From NCBI GenBank assembly GCA_024220525.1, contig JAMYWO010000003.1:261477-325476 (forward strand): a DNA stretch of 64,000 nucleotides, written 5' to 3'. Positions within the stretch are counted from its first letter, which is position 1. Every line of letters starts with the position of its first letter. Below are positions 23,501-34,134 of this stretch, in pieces. The translations under genes were made by a program, and so were the position numbers. Under the pieces are notes generated by a model. It worked only from the letters and a program-made list of their open reading frames with translations. It had not been told where the DNA came from and did no database searches. Origin of the DNA: Cochliopodium minus (lineage: Eukaryota; Discosea; Himatismenida; Cochliopodiidae).

Positions 23501-24172
23501 TTTGAGAGATTTATGTTTATCTCATTTATAATATATTTTAGTGAATTTGATTGTTATATTATTTTTGGAAAATGACATCTAAATTATGAAAGTGATTATA
23601 TTTAAATTATAAGAATCTAAAATAAAGAATTTCTTATTTAAAGTTCCTCCTCTTTTTCCTCAAAGTTCCTCCAATGTGATTATATCTGTGAAAATAAAAA
23701 TTTTTACATTTTCTGACAACATATCTTCCTAATGCAAATGATGTGAGTGCTCCAAATGCTATAATAATAAATCCCAAAAATATTCAAATAAAAATTTTCT
23801 ATTTCTGTGAATTTTTTTTTTTTACTGCATGAAAGTACTGTTAATAAACATCCAATCCATACTCCAAATATATATCCAGCAGCCAAATTCAATGGGGTTC
23901 CCTTTTTTTGTTTAATTAATAAATTCAATAAAAACTTGAAAAAAATTTTTGAGAGTATTTACAGGCAAAATGAGAAGCAACGCAACAATATAAGCCATTG
24001 TAAAGATCAATCCTGCATATAATTTATTTATCGTTTTCAAATATTCCATCAATTGTAAGATATATTTGGTTGTTGGGGAATTTGGAATGAAAAAGGAGAT
24101 AAACACTCCCAAAATCAACAAAATTGCAAATACAATTGCCACTATCTTAGCTACTCTTTTCCATTCTGGCAT
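20552..24172 (-). CDS. VTT/DedA-family (TMEM64/TVP38-like) membrane protein with long disordered C-terminal tail
   Basis: Seven exons in phase: 24172-23963, 23901-23826, 23758-23708, 23409-23206, 22919-22689, 22353-21977, 21628-20552 (741 residues). Residues 1-260 form a multi-pass membrane domain with VTT hallmarks: NLAAGYIFGVWIG, FALGRYVVRKW, FLTRLSPILPFGLCNYLFG and the re-entrant ASFLGLMPGTIAYTYLG, where the Gly and Thr are typical. One more membrane helix follows (IAVIIVGIILTIIII). VTT proteins such as TMEM41B/VMP1 are ER lipid scramblases. After it comes a short coiled coil, then about 430 residues of Asp/Glu, Ser and Asn-rich disorder ending in a basic patch (KNKKNRRKLEKRPLV). Such a tail is not usual for this family. 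The tail could be under separate control, but phase continuity supports one gene. Confidence 0.87.
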
Positions 24173-24349
24173 TATATATAAATTTACACAAAATAATCTG
24201 TTTGGTTCTCTTTTCTGAAGATCCTTTTTTTAATATATTTTATTATTTTTATCTCTCAAATCTTCTTTTTTGTTTTCTTAAATTTTTCAAATATCAAAAA
24301 AAAAAATAGAAGAAATAGTTTCAGAGAAGAATAAAATAGTGGAAATAGA

Positions 24350-25152
24350 ATGAATGAGAAAACGATTTTTAAGAAACAATTGAACAGATTCTATTTCAGA
24401 GTATTGTTCTATTTATTCACTTTCATATGCAGTTTAATGGCGATGATGAGATCAATACAGTTGGATATAAGACAATTTTCTGCATTTTATCTATTGATAT
24501 GTTGCAATCATACAGCACATACAATCCTATCACTATTTAATTTCTTATTTTCTTTACATCAATTATATTACAGTCAAGATTATGGGACAACAAAATGGTA
24601 TTCAAATCTAATCTATTCTATTTATTCACTTTATATAAACAATTAAAAAATAATCATTCAATTGTTAGGATAAAGAAAAGCAATTTGGCTTATTTCCCAA
24701 CATCAACTGAATGTTTATTTGGATTGAATTCATCATTGGGAATAGTTATAAGTGTATTTTATTTAACATTGGAATATTACTTCAAAATAGCTGTATTTCC
24801 GAATGAATTGCCACAATTCTTGAGAATATATCAAGTAATATTATTACCGTTTTTATTATTTTCAGAAATAATCTTTGTTCCTCATTTCAATCTAAGAAAT
24901 GAGCATGTATCTCTCATTCTATTCTCTTTTCTCTTTTTATCTGGATTGACATATTTCACTTCTCCTTTCTTTTTCAAAGATGGAACCTTAATTCCAACAC
25001 AACACAATCCTTTCAACAAATTCCTCTTATTCTTTTCTTTCTCATTTCTCTTTGTTATAAGCTTTATCAAAATACAAAGATATTTGGGTTCGAGAGTTTC
25101 CTATTTGAAAGAGAAATCTAGAAATGAAATAAATTCTCTCAAATTGGAATGA
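24350..25152 (+). CDS. Multi-pass membrane protein (about six helices)
   Basis: Two exons (24350-24597, 24669-25152) join in phase to 243 residues. At least five or six hydrophobic segments alternate with short polar loops (VLFYLFTFICSLMAMM, AFYLLICC, LGIVISVFYLTLEYYF, VILLPFLLFSEIIFV, LILFSFLFLSGLTYF, FLLFFSFSFLFVISF). Topology and length resemble the AIG1/FAR-17a (ADTRP) lipid-hydrolase family, but the conserved catalytic histidine before the fourth helix is not evident, so I do not assign it. The C-terminus is basic and cytosol-like. No signal peptide distinct from helix 1. Confidence 0.7.
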
Positions 25153-25677
25153 AATGATAAATAAAAATAACTCCTCTTTCGAATATACCAAAAAACAAAA
25201 AGGGATCTGAAGAAGAGATTCTCTATTTTTTTTTAATTATTTGCTTATTTTCTTTGAATAAAAAAATCTGCAAATTTGGTTCTATTTTATTAAAATAGTT
25301 AAACGGAAAATCATAAAAGAGCCTATTTTCCTCTTCTTTTTTTTACTCATTTCTATCAATTTTCTTTAAATATTATGTTATGTTAAGCCTAATTAAAATC
25401 TGAACATCCCCTTTTTTAAATAAAAATCGAAAAGGAGAAGACTCAGGGAGTTTCTTTTTGTATATCTCACTTTTACTTTTTAGATGTAATTCTTTTCTAA
25501 TCATTTTTTTGATTTTAAACTGAATATTTGAATAAAAATTTATAAATTTATAAAAAAAAAAAATCGAGACAAATATAACCCATCATTCATTCAATATTCA
25601 AAAGGGAAAATAAATTTGAGAAAAGGAAAAATAATTTATTACAGCATCATATCAAACTAAGTGTATATATAAAAAAA
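25153..25677. other. Intergenic A/T-rich spacer
   Basis: About 525 bases between two plus-strand genes. A/T runs only; no gene, RNA or repeat recognised. Confidence 0.5.
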
Positions 25678-27985
25678 ATGGAAGATGTAAAAAAAAAAAT
25701 CACCTCACTTCTTATCAATCAAAATATAACCATTTTTTTTTAATTAAAACCAAGAATTTCGAAGTAATTGAAAATATATACCAAGATATATCAACTATAC
25801 TCGATAATGAAGAATATATAAAGGATATAAAAAGAGGATTGAACAAGATAACCTCCAAAGAATTATGCATAAAAATGTAACATTTTTTTTTTAAATTTCC
25901 ACCAAACAAAATTTTTAAATTAAAATACTTGTTTGTACTAAAACTATCATCATAATAATTTTCCAATTTAGAATATTTAAGGCATATTTCTATTTGCAAA
26001 GAATGAATCAATCAAAGAAAATAGATAAACTATTTAAATATTTGGCGAGATTAGATGATTCGACCAAATACTTTGTAATATACTACAACCAATTCAACAA
26101 GGAATTTAATCAAAGGAAGCTTCTCAAAATGTATATAATAGTGCTGATGAAAGAAGCAAGGAAGAAGAAGAGATCATTGGAGAATCTGAAGGAACTTTTG
26201 ATCCCATGCCTGTTGATGTATAAATCAGAAACTAAAAAAGAAGATAAGAAAGATAATAACAGCGGAGAAGATGCACATAAAGATGATAAAGCAAAGAATA
26301 AAATGGAATGCATAGCCAATGATCTAAAAAGATACATCAAATCTATCAAAGTTAAAGAAAATGACAGTGATATCCAAAGGGAATTCATACAGACTCGATT
26401 CACCTTGGGAGATGGTGGGACAAGCAAGGTTTACTTGGGATTTGATGTCGATTCTAAGCTGGGAGAAGCACAGATGGTGGCTATCAAGAAGTTCAGGCAT
26501 AAGGTGAAGGAGCGGGCTATGGAGGAGAGTAAACTGCTTTGTGAGAAGAGGAACAAGAAGATATCCAATCTTCTCGCTCATGGGATCATTGATGAGAAGG
26601 AAACCTATGTGCAAGTGATGGTAAATTTATAGATGAAAATGAAATATAAAATCAGAACATTTTTAATAATCAATCATCTTTAAAGATGAAATTAATTAAT
26701 TTAAAAATATTAAATCAATCAATTCGATTCCATTTATTGATCAATAAATTATTCTTTGTTTATTAGGATTATATCTGTGGATTTGATTTGGAGACTTTTT
26801 TGGAGAAGAAGGGTATCCCTGAAACAAAAGCCAAGGAGATATTTTCCAAAATAGCCCAAACACTCTATGATTTGGGAATATCTCATCGTGATTTAAAACC
26901 AGCAAACATGTAAAAAAAAAAAAAAAAAAATTTAATTATTTTCTTACAAGATTAATCAATTATTTTATCTTTGTTAATTCTGAAATAGAATGTTAAGATT
27001 TGATCACTCTGTTGTTTTGATAGACTTCACCATGTTTTCAAAAAATGATATCAACAATAGTATTGTTGGCACTCCTAAGTACATAGCTCCCGAGGTGAGA
27101 TACGAAAGGGCTTATGATCCAGAAAAAGCAGTAACATTCAATTCTCTTTTTTTTTTCTCCTTTACTTTTACTTAGTTATTTTTTTTTTTTCCAATCAAAT
27201 AATAGGATGTTTGGAGCTTGGGTATCATTTTGTTTGAAATGATCTTTGGCATTTCTAAAATGGGGTTTGATCTTGAGAGCTTGGAAACAAAGAACATCTC
27301 TTCTTCTTTGAAATCTCTCCTCAGGCAGATGTTGAACGAGAATTTCCCCGAAAGAATCAGTTTGGCGGAGATTTTGAACTCAGCTTGGCTTACTACTGAA
27401 GAGGAAGTGGAAAAGCTCGAGAATGACATTGAATACATCAAAATAATGACCGAGAAGACTGTTCAGCTCGTCAAAGAAAACTTTGGAGAGAATCCTCAGA
27501 TCGATTTCGAGTTTTTGGAGGATTCCATCTCTTCCATCTCTTTGGATCCCTTCTCTCCCGATGTCTTCGATGGAAACTACGATCTCCTTGAAGATATCTC
27601 CTCCGATCTTCAACACATGAACGATCTGAAGCTCCAAAAGCAAGATCTCCTTCAATTCTCCCCCCTTTCGCCTTGTTCTACCAACGAGAATCTTCTCATC
27701 ATCAAAGAAATGAATCTTCTTTTTGAACATCATCTCCATCTTATCAAGGTGATCGACCAAAACTTTTTTATCAAGAAGGATCTCGTTCTTCTTCGTTTCA
27801 ACCAGCTTTTTCTTTTCTGTAATATAAAACTTGGCCAATTTTTCCTTTCTATCAAAGAATTCAAGCAGGATATCAGTGATGAGGACTTTCTCCGTAGATT
27901 GTCAAAACTCAAGAAGAAACTTTCTACCATCAAAGACATTTTTGGTCATTTATCTTCTGTTCTTTTGTATTTTTTTGATAAATAA
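25678..27985 (+). CDS. Protein kinase, Ser/Thr type, with variant glycine loop and DFT instead of DFG
   Basis: Six exons in phase: 25678-25686, 25755-25876, 25972-26620, 26767-26909, 26989-27130, 27206-27985 (614 residues). The first 9-nt exon is the weakest call. Residues 1-180 are helical and charged. The kinase domain runs from about 185 to 430: glycine loop LGDGGTSKVYLG (third Gly replaced), VAIKKF lysine, a Glu-containing alpha-C, catalytic HRDLKPAN, then VLIDFTMFS where DFG is DFT, and GTPKYIAPEV plus ADVWSLGIILFEM. The catalytic Lys, Asp and metal-binding Asp are kept, so activity is likely. The last 180 residues are acidic then helical with two hydrophobic-heptad stretches and may be regulatory. 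Substrates unknown. Confidence 0.88.
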
Positions 27986-28026
27986 ATTAATTATAAATTA
28001 AAAAATTTAAAAAAATAAAATAAAAA

Positions 28027-28942
28027 ATGAATTTGCCTTCCTTCATCCAAAAATATATTGAGAATAAAACTATATTAGAAGAAAAGATTGGATTATCTAA
28101 GAATGATGTTATTTATGCTGATGATTTTTCTATATTTATAAAGATTGAGAAGAATGATGGATTAGAATTGTCAAAAGAAAAGGAAAGAATGGAATGTCTT
28201 TCAAATTATATTTTAGATCCATTGTCCTTTCCCAAATTATTACATTTTGAAAAATCAAATGACACCAACTATTTGTTAATGACAGGATTGAAAGGAATAA
28301 ACTTTGTTTACTTTTGTAAAAAAAAATTAAAATTATAAATTAAAAATAAAAATAAAAATAAATTAAAAGGTTTAAATAAGGAAAACAGAACAATAGAAGA
28401 AATAGAAGAGTGTACTGATGAAATTGCAAAGAGTTTATTTGCTTTACATTCTTCGAAAACTAAAGACTTTCCGTTCAGTTCAGAACTGGAGAACAATTAT
28501 AAAGTGTATTATCCTCAAAGTGAACAAGACAAAGTTTTAATACATGGAGATTTTTTCTTTCCAAACATAATTATTGACCATTCAAATTTAAAATTTAAAA
28601 AGTAACAAAGATTTTTTTATTTTTAACATTCACAATTTTAAAAACTCTTTTTTTCAATAAAAGAGTTTTGGGATTAGTTGATATTGGTAATTTGGGAATT
28701 GGTGACAGATATATTGACATTGCCTCTTTTACAGGTTAATTTTTTTAAAACAAATTTTTCTTTTTTAAAACTCATTATCATAAAAAGTTTCAGTTGGTTA
28801 TAATCTTGGTTCTAAGTTTAGAGGAGGAGTTTATGAAGAACATTTCAAGAATTTTTTTGTGGAGAAATATTTTTTTCATTCCAATCTAATTCTCAACAAA
28901 GAAAAGCTTCAATACTACATTGAATACTTTGAGAAAAATTAA
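28027..28942 (+). CDS. Aminoglycoside 3'-phosphotransferase-like kinase (APH family)
   Basis: Four exons in phase: 28027-28315, 28370-28601, 28664-28734, 28794-28942 (246 residues). Visible motifs: YLLMTGLKGIN, SLFALHSS, the Brenner-type catalytic loop IHGDFFFPNIII, and the metal-binding segment LVDIGNLGIGDRYIDIAS. The last two match the APH(3') pattern HGD-x3-PN and ID-x-G-x-LG-x-[AG]-DR far better than choline kinases. The length also fits bacterial APH(3') enzymes (about 260). Family chemistry is ATP-dependent phosphorylation of a small-molecule hydroxyl. The substrate here is unknown and resistance should not be assumed. Three introns show it is a settled nuclear gene; a bacterial origin by old transfer is an inference. 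Confidence 0.82.
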
Positions 28943-29165
28943 GAGTAAAAATGATGTGTTTTGGACTAATTTTATAAAGTTGACCCAATATTTGTTTGGA
29001 TTTTTTTTTTTACTAAAAGACTGACATTCAAGATATTGATCAGAATACTTCCTTTGATTACTAATTGATATTTATCAAAAAATTAATTAAAAGTTTGAGA
29101 AATATTTTAAAATAAAATTGAATTATCATATTAATGTCATTCCAATCATATCACAGTTTCATATA

Positions 29166-30372
29166 TTATTGTAAATCTTTCCCTTTTAAAATTGATCTGA
29201 ATTTAAAATAAATTTTTTTTTTTTTGTTGATGAAAATAGCGAATGGAGACCTCTTTTCTTTTGGGAGGTAAGATAGATCAAGAACAATTNCATTGTTTCC
29301 ATTGTTTTCATTGTTGCTGTGATGGAAAGGAGAGTTGCGGTAATGTTTAGGAGAATCGCTATTAAATAAACGAGAGGGAGACTTGTTGGGATAGATCTCT
29401 CCTGTTGAAGAAGGGGACCTGGAAGAAGGGGAGGGGGGATGATGGAGGGGAGGTGTGTTTTTTGGAGGAATTCCTACGATCCTATCTGTGTAGCCAGATG
29501 GGGTGTCCTCTAAGGAGATGAGGTTGTGGTGATTTTTTGGTCCAATTTGAGATTGAGAAGCTTTTTTAAAGGTGAAAGATTGCAAGGTCATCATGGATGT
29601 TTCTCTTTCTGTCAAATATAACTCTGGTATTATCCCTTTTGCCAAATCTACTCCTGGTAATGCTTGTTCCAATATCTTTTTTCTTCTCAACATTAATATT
29701 TGGTTTGATGTGAACAACTATTGGTATTTTAATGAAGATATAAAACAGATTACAAAGATATATTTGATTGACCATAGATATTGAAGATAATGTTGGACAT
29801 CTCTTTAAATATATTTTATCATAACTTATAAAAACGAATAATCAAGAATATTTAAAAAAAATGATATTATTGAATGCAAATTATTTGATGAATTGAAGTT
29901 ATTATGATATATAAACAATCCATATAAAGAAAATAAAGTTTTTTTTTTTACATTTTTGATTTTCATTTCGATTCTAATTGTTATTTCAGGACACCTATTA
30001 TCTTCTCCAAAATATTCATCTGCTTTAAATGTAAATACTTGTACACCTGAAATCATGTTCTTTCTAATTTGGATCTTTAAAAGTTGTAAAATTTGTTATG
30101 TTAATAAATATGGGATAATATTTCATATAACAAAATTTTACCTTAAATCCAGCGACTTTCTCATATTTTTTGAATAATAGTTTCTTTGTAAAAACTTCTA
30201 TATTCAAAATTTTGGAAGATGAAAAGATTTTGATTTTCCCATATTCAGGGTTTATTGTTTGATTCCATTTTGGTTGAGATGATTTTACTGATTTTTTACT
30301 TTTTCCAATGTAATCTTTATCCAAATGAACTTTGCATACATATCTTCCTTCTTGAAAATCTTTTCCTTCCAT
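29166..30372 (-). CDS. C2 domain protein with Pro/Ser-rich tail
   Basis: Three exons in phase: 30372-30142, 30074-29952, 29717-29166 (301 residues). Residues 1-110 form a C2-like beta sandwich: GRYVCKVHLDKDYIGKSKK, SSQPKWNQTINPEYG, KILNIEVFTK, KVAGFKIQIRKN. The PKWNQTI turn is diagnostic. Acidic calcium loops are weak, so it may bind lipid or protein without calcium. The middle is helical (MLRRKKILEQALPGVDLAKG) and the tail is Pro/Ser/His-rich with SPS repeats. One base at 29290 is N, leaving one residue undefined. The frame is also open just upstream of the chosen ATG, so the N-terminus could be longer. Confidence 0.75.
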
Positions 30373-31139
30373 TACTTTTAAATTGAGGTAAAATAAATTT
30401 TTGATTATATAATTGATTATATGTTACTAAATAATGTAAAATCTGCTTCAATGGATAATCCTCCATCTGTTGACATAGTTGATAATTATTTTTAATCCAA
30501 ATTTTTTATTTTTAAAATTTTTTTCAGCGAGAAATTATATTCTATTTTTGAGATTAAAATAAATATCGAATTTCTCGAAAACAAATCACAACTTTGTTTT
30601 CTTCATTGGTCAAAAGATTCATCCAAAAAGTTTTGAAACAAGAAAATGATTACAAAATTTGAAAAAATAAAATTTTTTATTGATACTAATGTTGAAATTA
30701 AAGGTGTTTGGATGTCATGAATTTGCAAAAGATTTGATAACAAAAAAAAGAATTATCCAATCATAGGTAAAAATAGAATGAAAAGATTGAGAGTTTTTTG
30801 TAATTTGGTTAATTAAAAAAAAAAAATTTAAAAAATTTAAAATTAATGTAAAATTAAAAAAAAAAACAAAAATTACAAACCAAAAACTCCAAAGTTTGCA
30901 CAACCCATACACCACAAACAAAAAACAAATCAAAAAAAAAAAGCGCACAACAGCTGAAGAGCAATGAAGAACCAAATCTGAAAAAGTAGCAAGTTTGTTA
31001 GCATAAAAAAGAGTTTTTGAGTCAAAAGGTCGCCAAATATGCAAAACACATCTTTTTTGTTTGGATTTTTGTTTAACAATGGAAATTTAATAAAAACTTT
31101 TCAAATCAAAAAAAAAGATGTGTTTTTTTTTTCTCCTTT
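30373..31139. other. Gene-poor interval with a coding-like island
   Basis: No clean gene. On the plus strand, bases 30529-30717 read as protein-like sequence (IFEIKINIEFLENKSQLCFL, then KFFIDTNVEIKGVWMS) interrupted by one TGA and preceded by a good acceptor TTTTTTTCAG.  A short frame at 30421 (ending PPSVDIVDNYF) could be an upstream exon, but phases do not match. On the minus strand 31044-30715 encodes a hydrophobic stretch that I do not trust. It may be a pseudogene or an unresolved small gene. Confidence 0.3.
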
Positions 31140-33574
31140 CTACTTTTTGTTCAAGTCTTTGACTTGTTCTTTTGTGATCTTAGGAGAATCTTTGTTTTCT
31201 TTGTTTTGTGGTGGTGTTTCGTCGTCCATGATGATGAAATACTTGGAGTTTGGAACTGTGAAACCATTCTAAAAAAAGATAATGAATATTAAAGTAAAGA
31301 GATAATAAATATTAAAATAAAAAAATAATCAAAAAAAAAACTAACGAATGAAGAAGCAGAAGAAATGGTGTAAGCACCCATATGAGGAAAATAGATCCAA
31401 TCGTCCAACTCTAGCTCAGGCAAGTCAATGTCACGACAAATGACATCGATAGAGTCACAAGTAGGTCCAAAGAGGCAACTTTTGTGAAGTTCTGCGTTCT
31501 CATCAAAAGTTTTGAGGGGGATAGGAAGAGGGTTTGCATGATCGAAAACGATGTTGTTAAAAGAACCATAGACTCCATCAGAAAGATAGTACATCTTCTT
31601 TTCGGTGACAGTGTTTTCTTGGCTGGCAGTTACTTCTGATTGGGAATCCTCGTTGTGATCATCGTTTCCAACCAATCTGAAATGATTTTGTGCTTGGGTT
31701 CCTGTTGTTATTTTTGTTCTTTTTGAGATGATGTTCACTGCCAAAGTGTATGCCTCGGTACAAAAGTATCTTCCTGGTTCAGCAATAATTCTATTCAAAG
31801 AAAAAGATAAGTTGATAAAATTTTAAGAAAAAGATAAGTTGATGAATAACTAGGGGAATTTAAAAAAAAAAAAAGAGAATTTACTTTATATTTTTCTCTG
31901 GGAAAATTTCGTTCAAACTATTACATGCAGCTTCAGCAATATCAGGGAATTTAAGTTTGGTATTATCAGTACCAGGAAATCCTCCTCCAATATCAAGCAA
32001 TTTCATTTGGAAACCTTCTTCTACAGCAATATCCCAGATTTGGCGAGCAAGTTTGATAGCATCAGGCCATGCTTGGTTGGAAAAGCATCCACTCCCTACG
32101 TGAAAACTGACACCAATCAAATTTGCACCTATTTCTTTACATTTTTTGATGAGCTTTGTGCTTTCGGCTAAAGATGCACCAAATTTTGTTCCGAAAGGCA
32201 TGAGGGAATGAGAATCATCTGGTAATATTCTCAATACCAATTGTGCTTCTTTATACATGTTGAATATCTTTCCAAGTTCATCAGAATTGTCAAAAGTCAT
32301 CATAGCCACGCCATTGTTTTTAGCATACTCGATATGATCTCTTCCTTTGCAAGGATTGGCGAAAATGATATCCTCAGTTTTGACACCCAAAGATAAAACT
32401 TCCTCCAATTCTGGTTTGGATGCACAATCGAATCCAGCACCCAACATTGCCAAAGTTCTGACCAAGTTAACATCAGGATTAGACTTTACAGCATAAAAAG
32501 CCTTTGCTCTTGGCATCAATTTCTTCCAGAGAAGCCATTTGTCAATGACAACACCCAAATTACAAAAGTAGAATCCACCAAAATCTTTCTTTTCTTTTTC
32601 TTTCATGAGGAGTTGTTCCAATTGTTTTGTTTCTGTCTCTTTTACGATGGAGATGTGCTTGGATAATTCTTGGTAGATTTTCTGTTTGAGTAAAATGGCT
32701 TCTGGTTGTTTGTTAGCCTTGTGAGATCCGAACAAAACACCCTTGGTACCCACAAACAATTGTTTCAAAAGTTTTTTTTTCTTGGTCTTTTTTTTGAGCT
32801 TTTTAAGTTTTTTCTTTGCCTTGGATCTTCCCTTCATGTTGATGATTGATTTGGGCTTCTTTGGTTTTTGTGGTTTTTGTTTTTTGTTCTTCTTTTTTTT
32901 GAGCTTTTTTTTTGGATCCAATTCGCCTTCCGGCAAATCGATATCAGGTTCTTTTCTTTGATGCCCTTCTTGTACTATATCTTCAGATTTTTCATACTTA
33001 TTTTCTTCATCAACACTCAATCTATTATTAGATGTTTGTCCTTCTGTTGAAAAATCTTCTATATCGTCATGTTCATCATGTTCTTCATGATCCTCTTCAT
33101 GATCATCTTCTTCATGATCATTATCTTCGTGATCAGACCCTTTTGCGGATTTGCTGTTTGGAAGATATTGTTGAATTGTATCTTCGGTGAGGAGCATTGA
33201 TCTTGTATCACTGAATACTTGAAGCAACAAGTGTCTCAAATCTTCAATTTGCTTTTTCATTTGTTCATTTTGGTTGTGGAGTGTTTGATTCTCTTCAACA
33301 AGATTCTCCATGGTGTAGTGCTCATCATTTCCATTTTCATCAATATATTCATCTTTCTGGGATTCTAAAATTTTTTGTAATTAAATTTATCATAAATCAA
33401 AAATTATTATAATTTTTAATAATCGTTATGGAAAGATAAAAAAAAAATTAGGGATTAAATACCGCTATCTGATTCGACACCATCCATTAATTTGCTTAAA
33501 TTCTCTGATTGCTCTGATTTTTGAGCTAATAAATGCAATTCTTCTAGACTTATAGAACTGACCGATTTTTTCAT
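31140..33574 (-). CDS. ODC1: Ornithine decarboxylase with large charged N-terminal extension
   Basis: Four exons in phase: 33574-33463, 33364-31885, 31790-31346, 31268-31140 (721 residues; typical eukaryotic ODC about 430-460). The C-terminal enzyme has PLP-lysine segment FYAVKSNPD, GAGFDCASKPELE, HVGSGC, LDIGGGFPG, AEPGRYFC, and the ODC-specific FGPTCDSID with the active-site cysteine. It converts ornithine to putrescine, the committed polyamine step, as a dimer in the cytosol. The first about 285 residues are extra: a leucine-rich coiled coil (NLVEENQTLHNQNEQMKKQ), a His/Asp/Glu patch (DHEEDDHEEDHEEHDEHDD) and a Lys-rich stretch that resembles a nuclear or nucleolar signal. The last about 25 residues are polar. 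All junctions are in phase, so the extension belongs to the same transcript model. Confidence 0.93.
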
Positions 33575-34134
33575 TTTTTAAAAATTCTTCCAATTTTTAG
33601 GGAGATTTAAATAAAAGGGGTACCATTAATATTTTTCAACATATATAAATTTTTAAAGAAAATTTACCTTTTTTTTTTAATCTTATATATGATTAATTTA
33701 TTGTTATTATTTTTATTGTTTTATTTTGAAATTGATTGATTTTTCCAAATAAAAAAGTTTTTTTCTTTGATTATTTTTATTAAGAGTATTTTATAATTTT
33801 GATTTTTTTTTTTTTTTTTTTTTTATATTTTTTATAATTTTATTTTCTTATATTCTTTTTTTCTCAATTTTTTCTTTGATTTGATCAAAGTTTTTTTTAA
33901 CAATAGTCGAATTTATTTGAGAAACAAATGGATTATAAATTTTTTTTTTTGAGATTGAATTCTCTTTTCCCAATTGAACTCCATATGACTCGGAATCATT
34001 TTAATGCTAATAAAGATTTTTTTCGTAAAAAAGCATAAATATTTCAAAAAAAAAAAAAGTGATGACATTAAATAAAGAAAGGAAGAAGGGGATATACATA
34101 AAATCTATTTAATACATTGTTTTAACAGGATATA
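33575..34134. other. Intergenic A/T-rich spacer
   Basis: About 560 bases between the ODC start and the end of the next minus-strand gene. Long T and A runs; no gene or RNA recognised. Confidence 0.5.

Noticed and set aside
24350-25152. Assignment to AIG1/FAR-17a lipid hydrolases
   Set aside because: Length and helix number fit, but the catalytic Thr/His pair could not be placed with confidence.
30529-30720. TGA as a sense (Trp) codon
   Set aside because: TGA ends clear genes elsewhere (10074, 53100), so the standard code applies.
30715-31044. Hydrophobic minus-strand frame of 109 codons
   Set aside because: T-rich composition with no motif, and the second half is poly-T/Phe like an intron or spacer.
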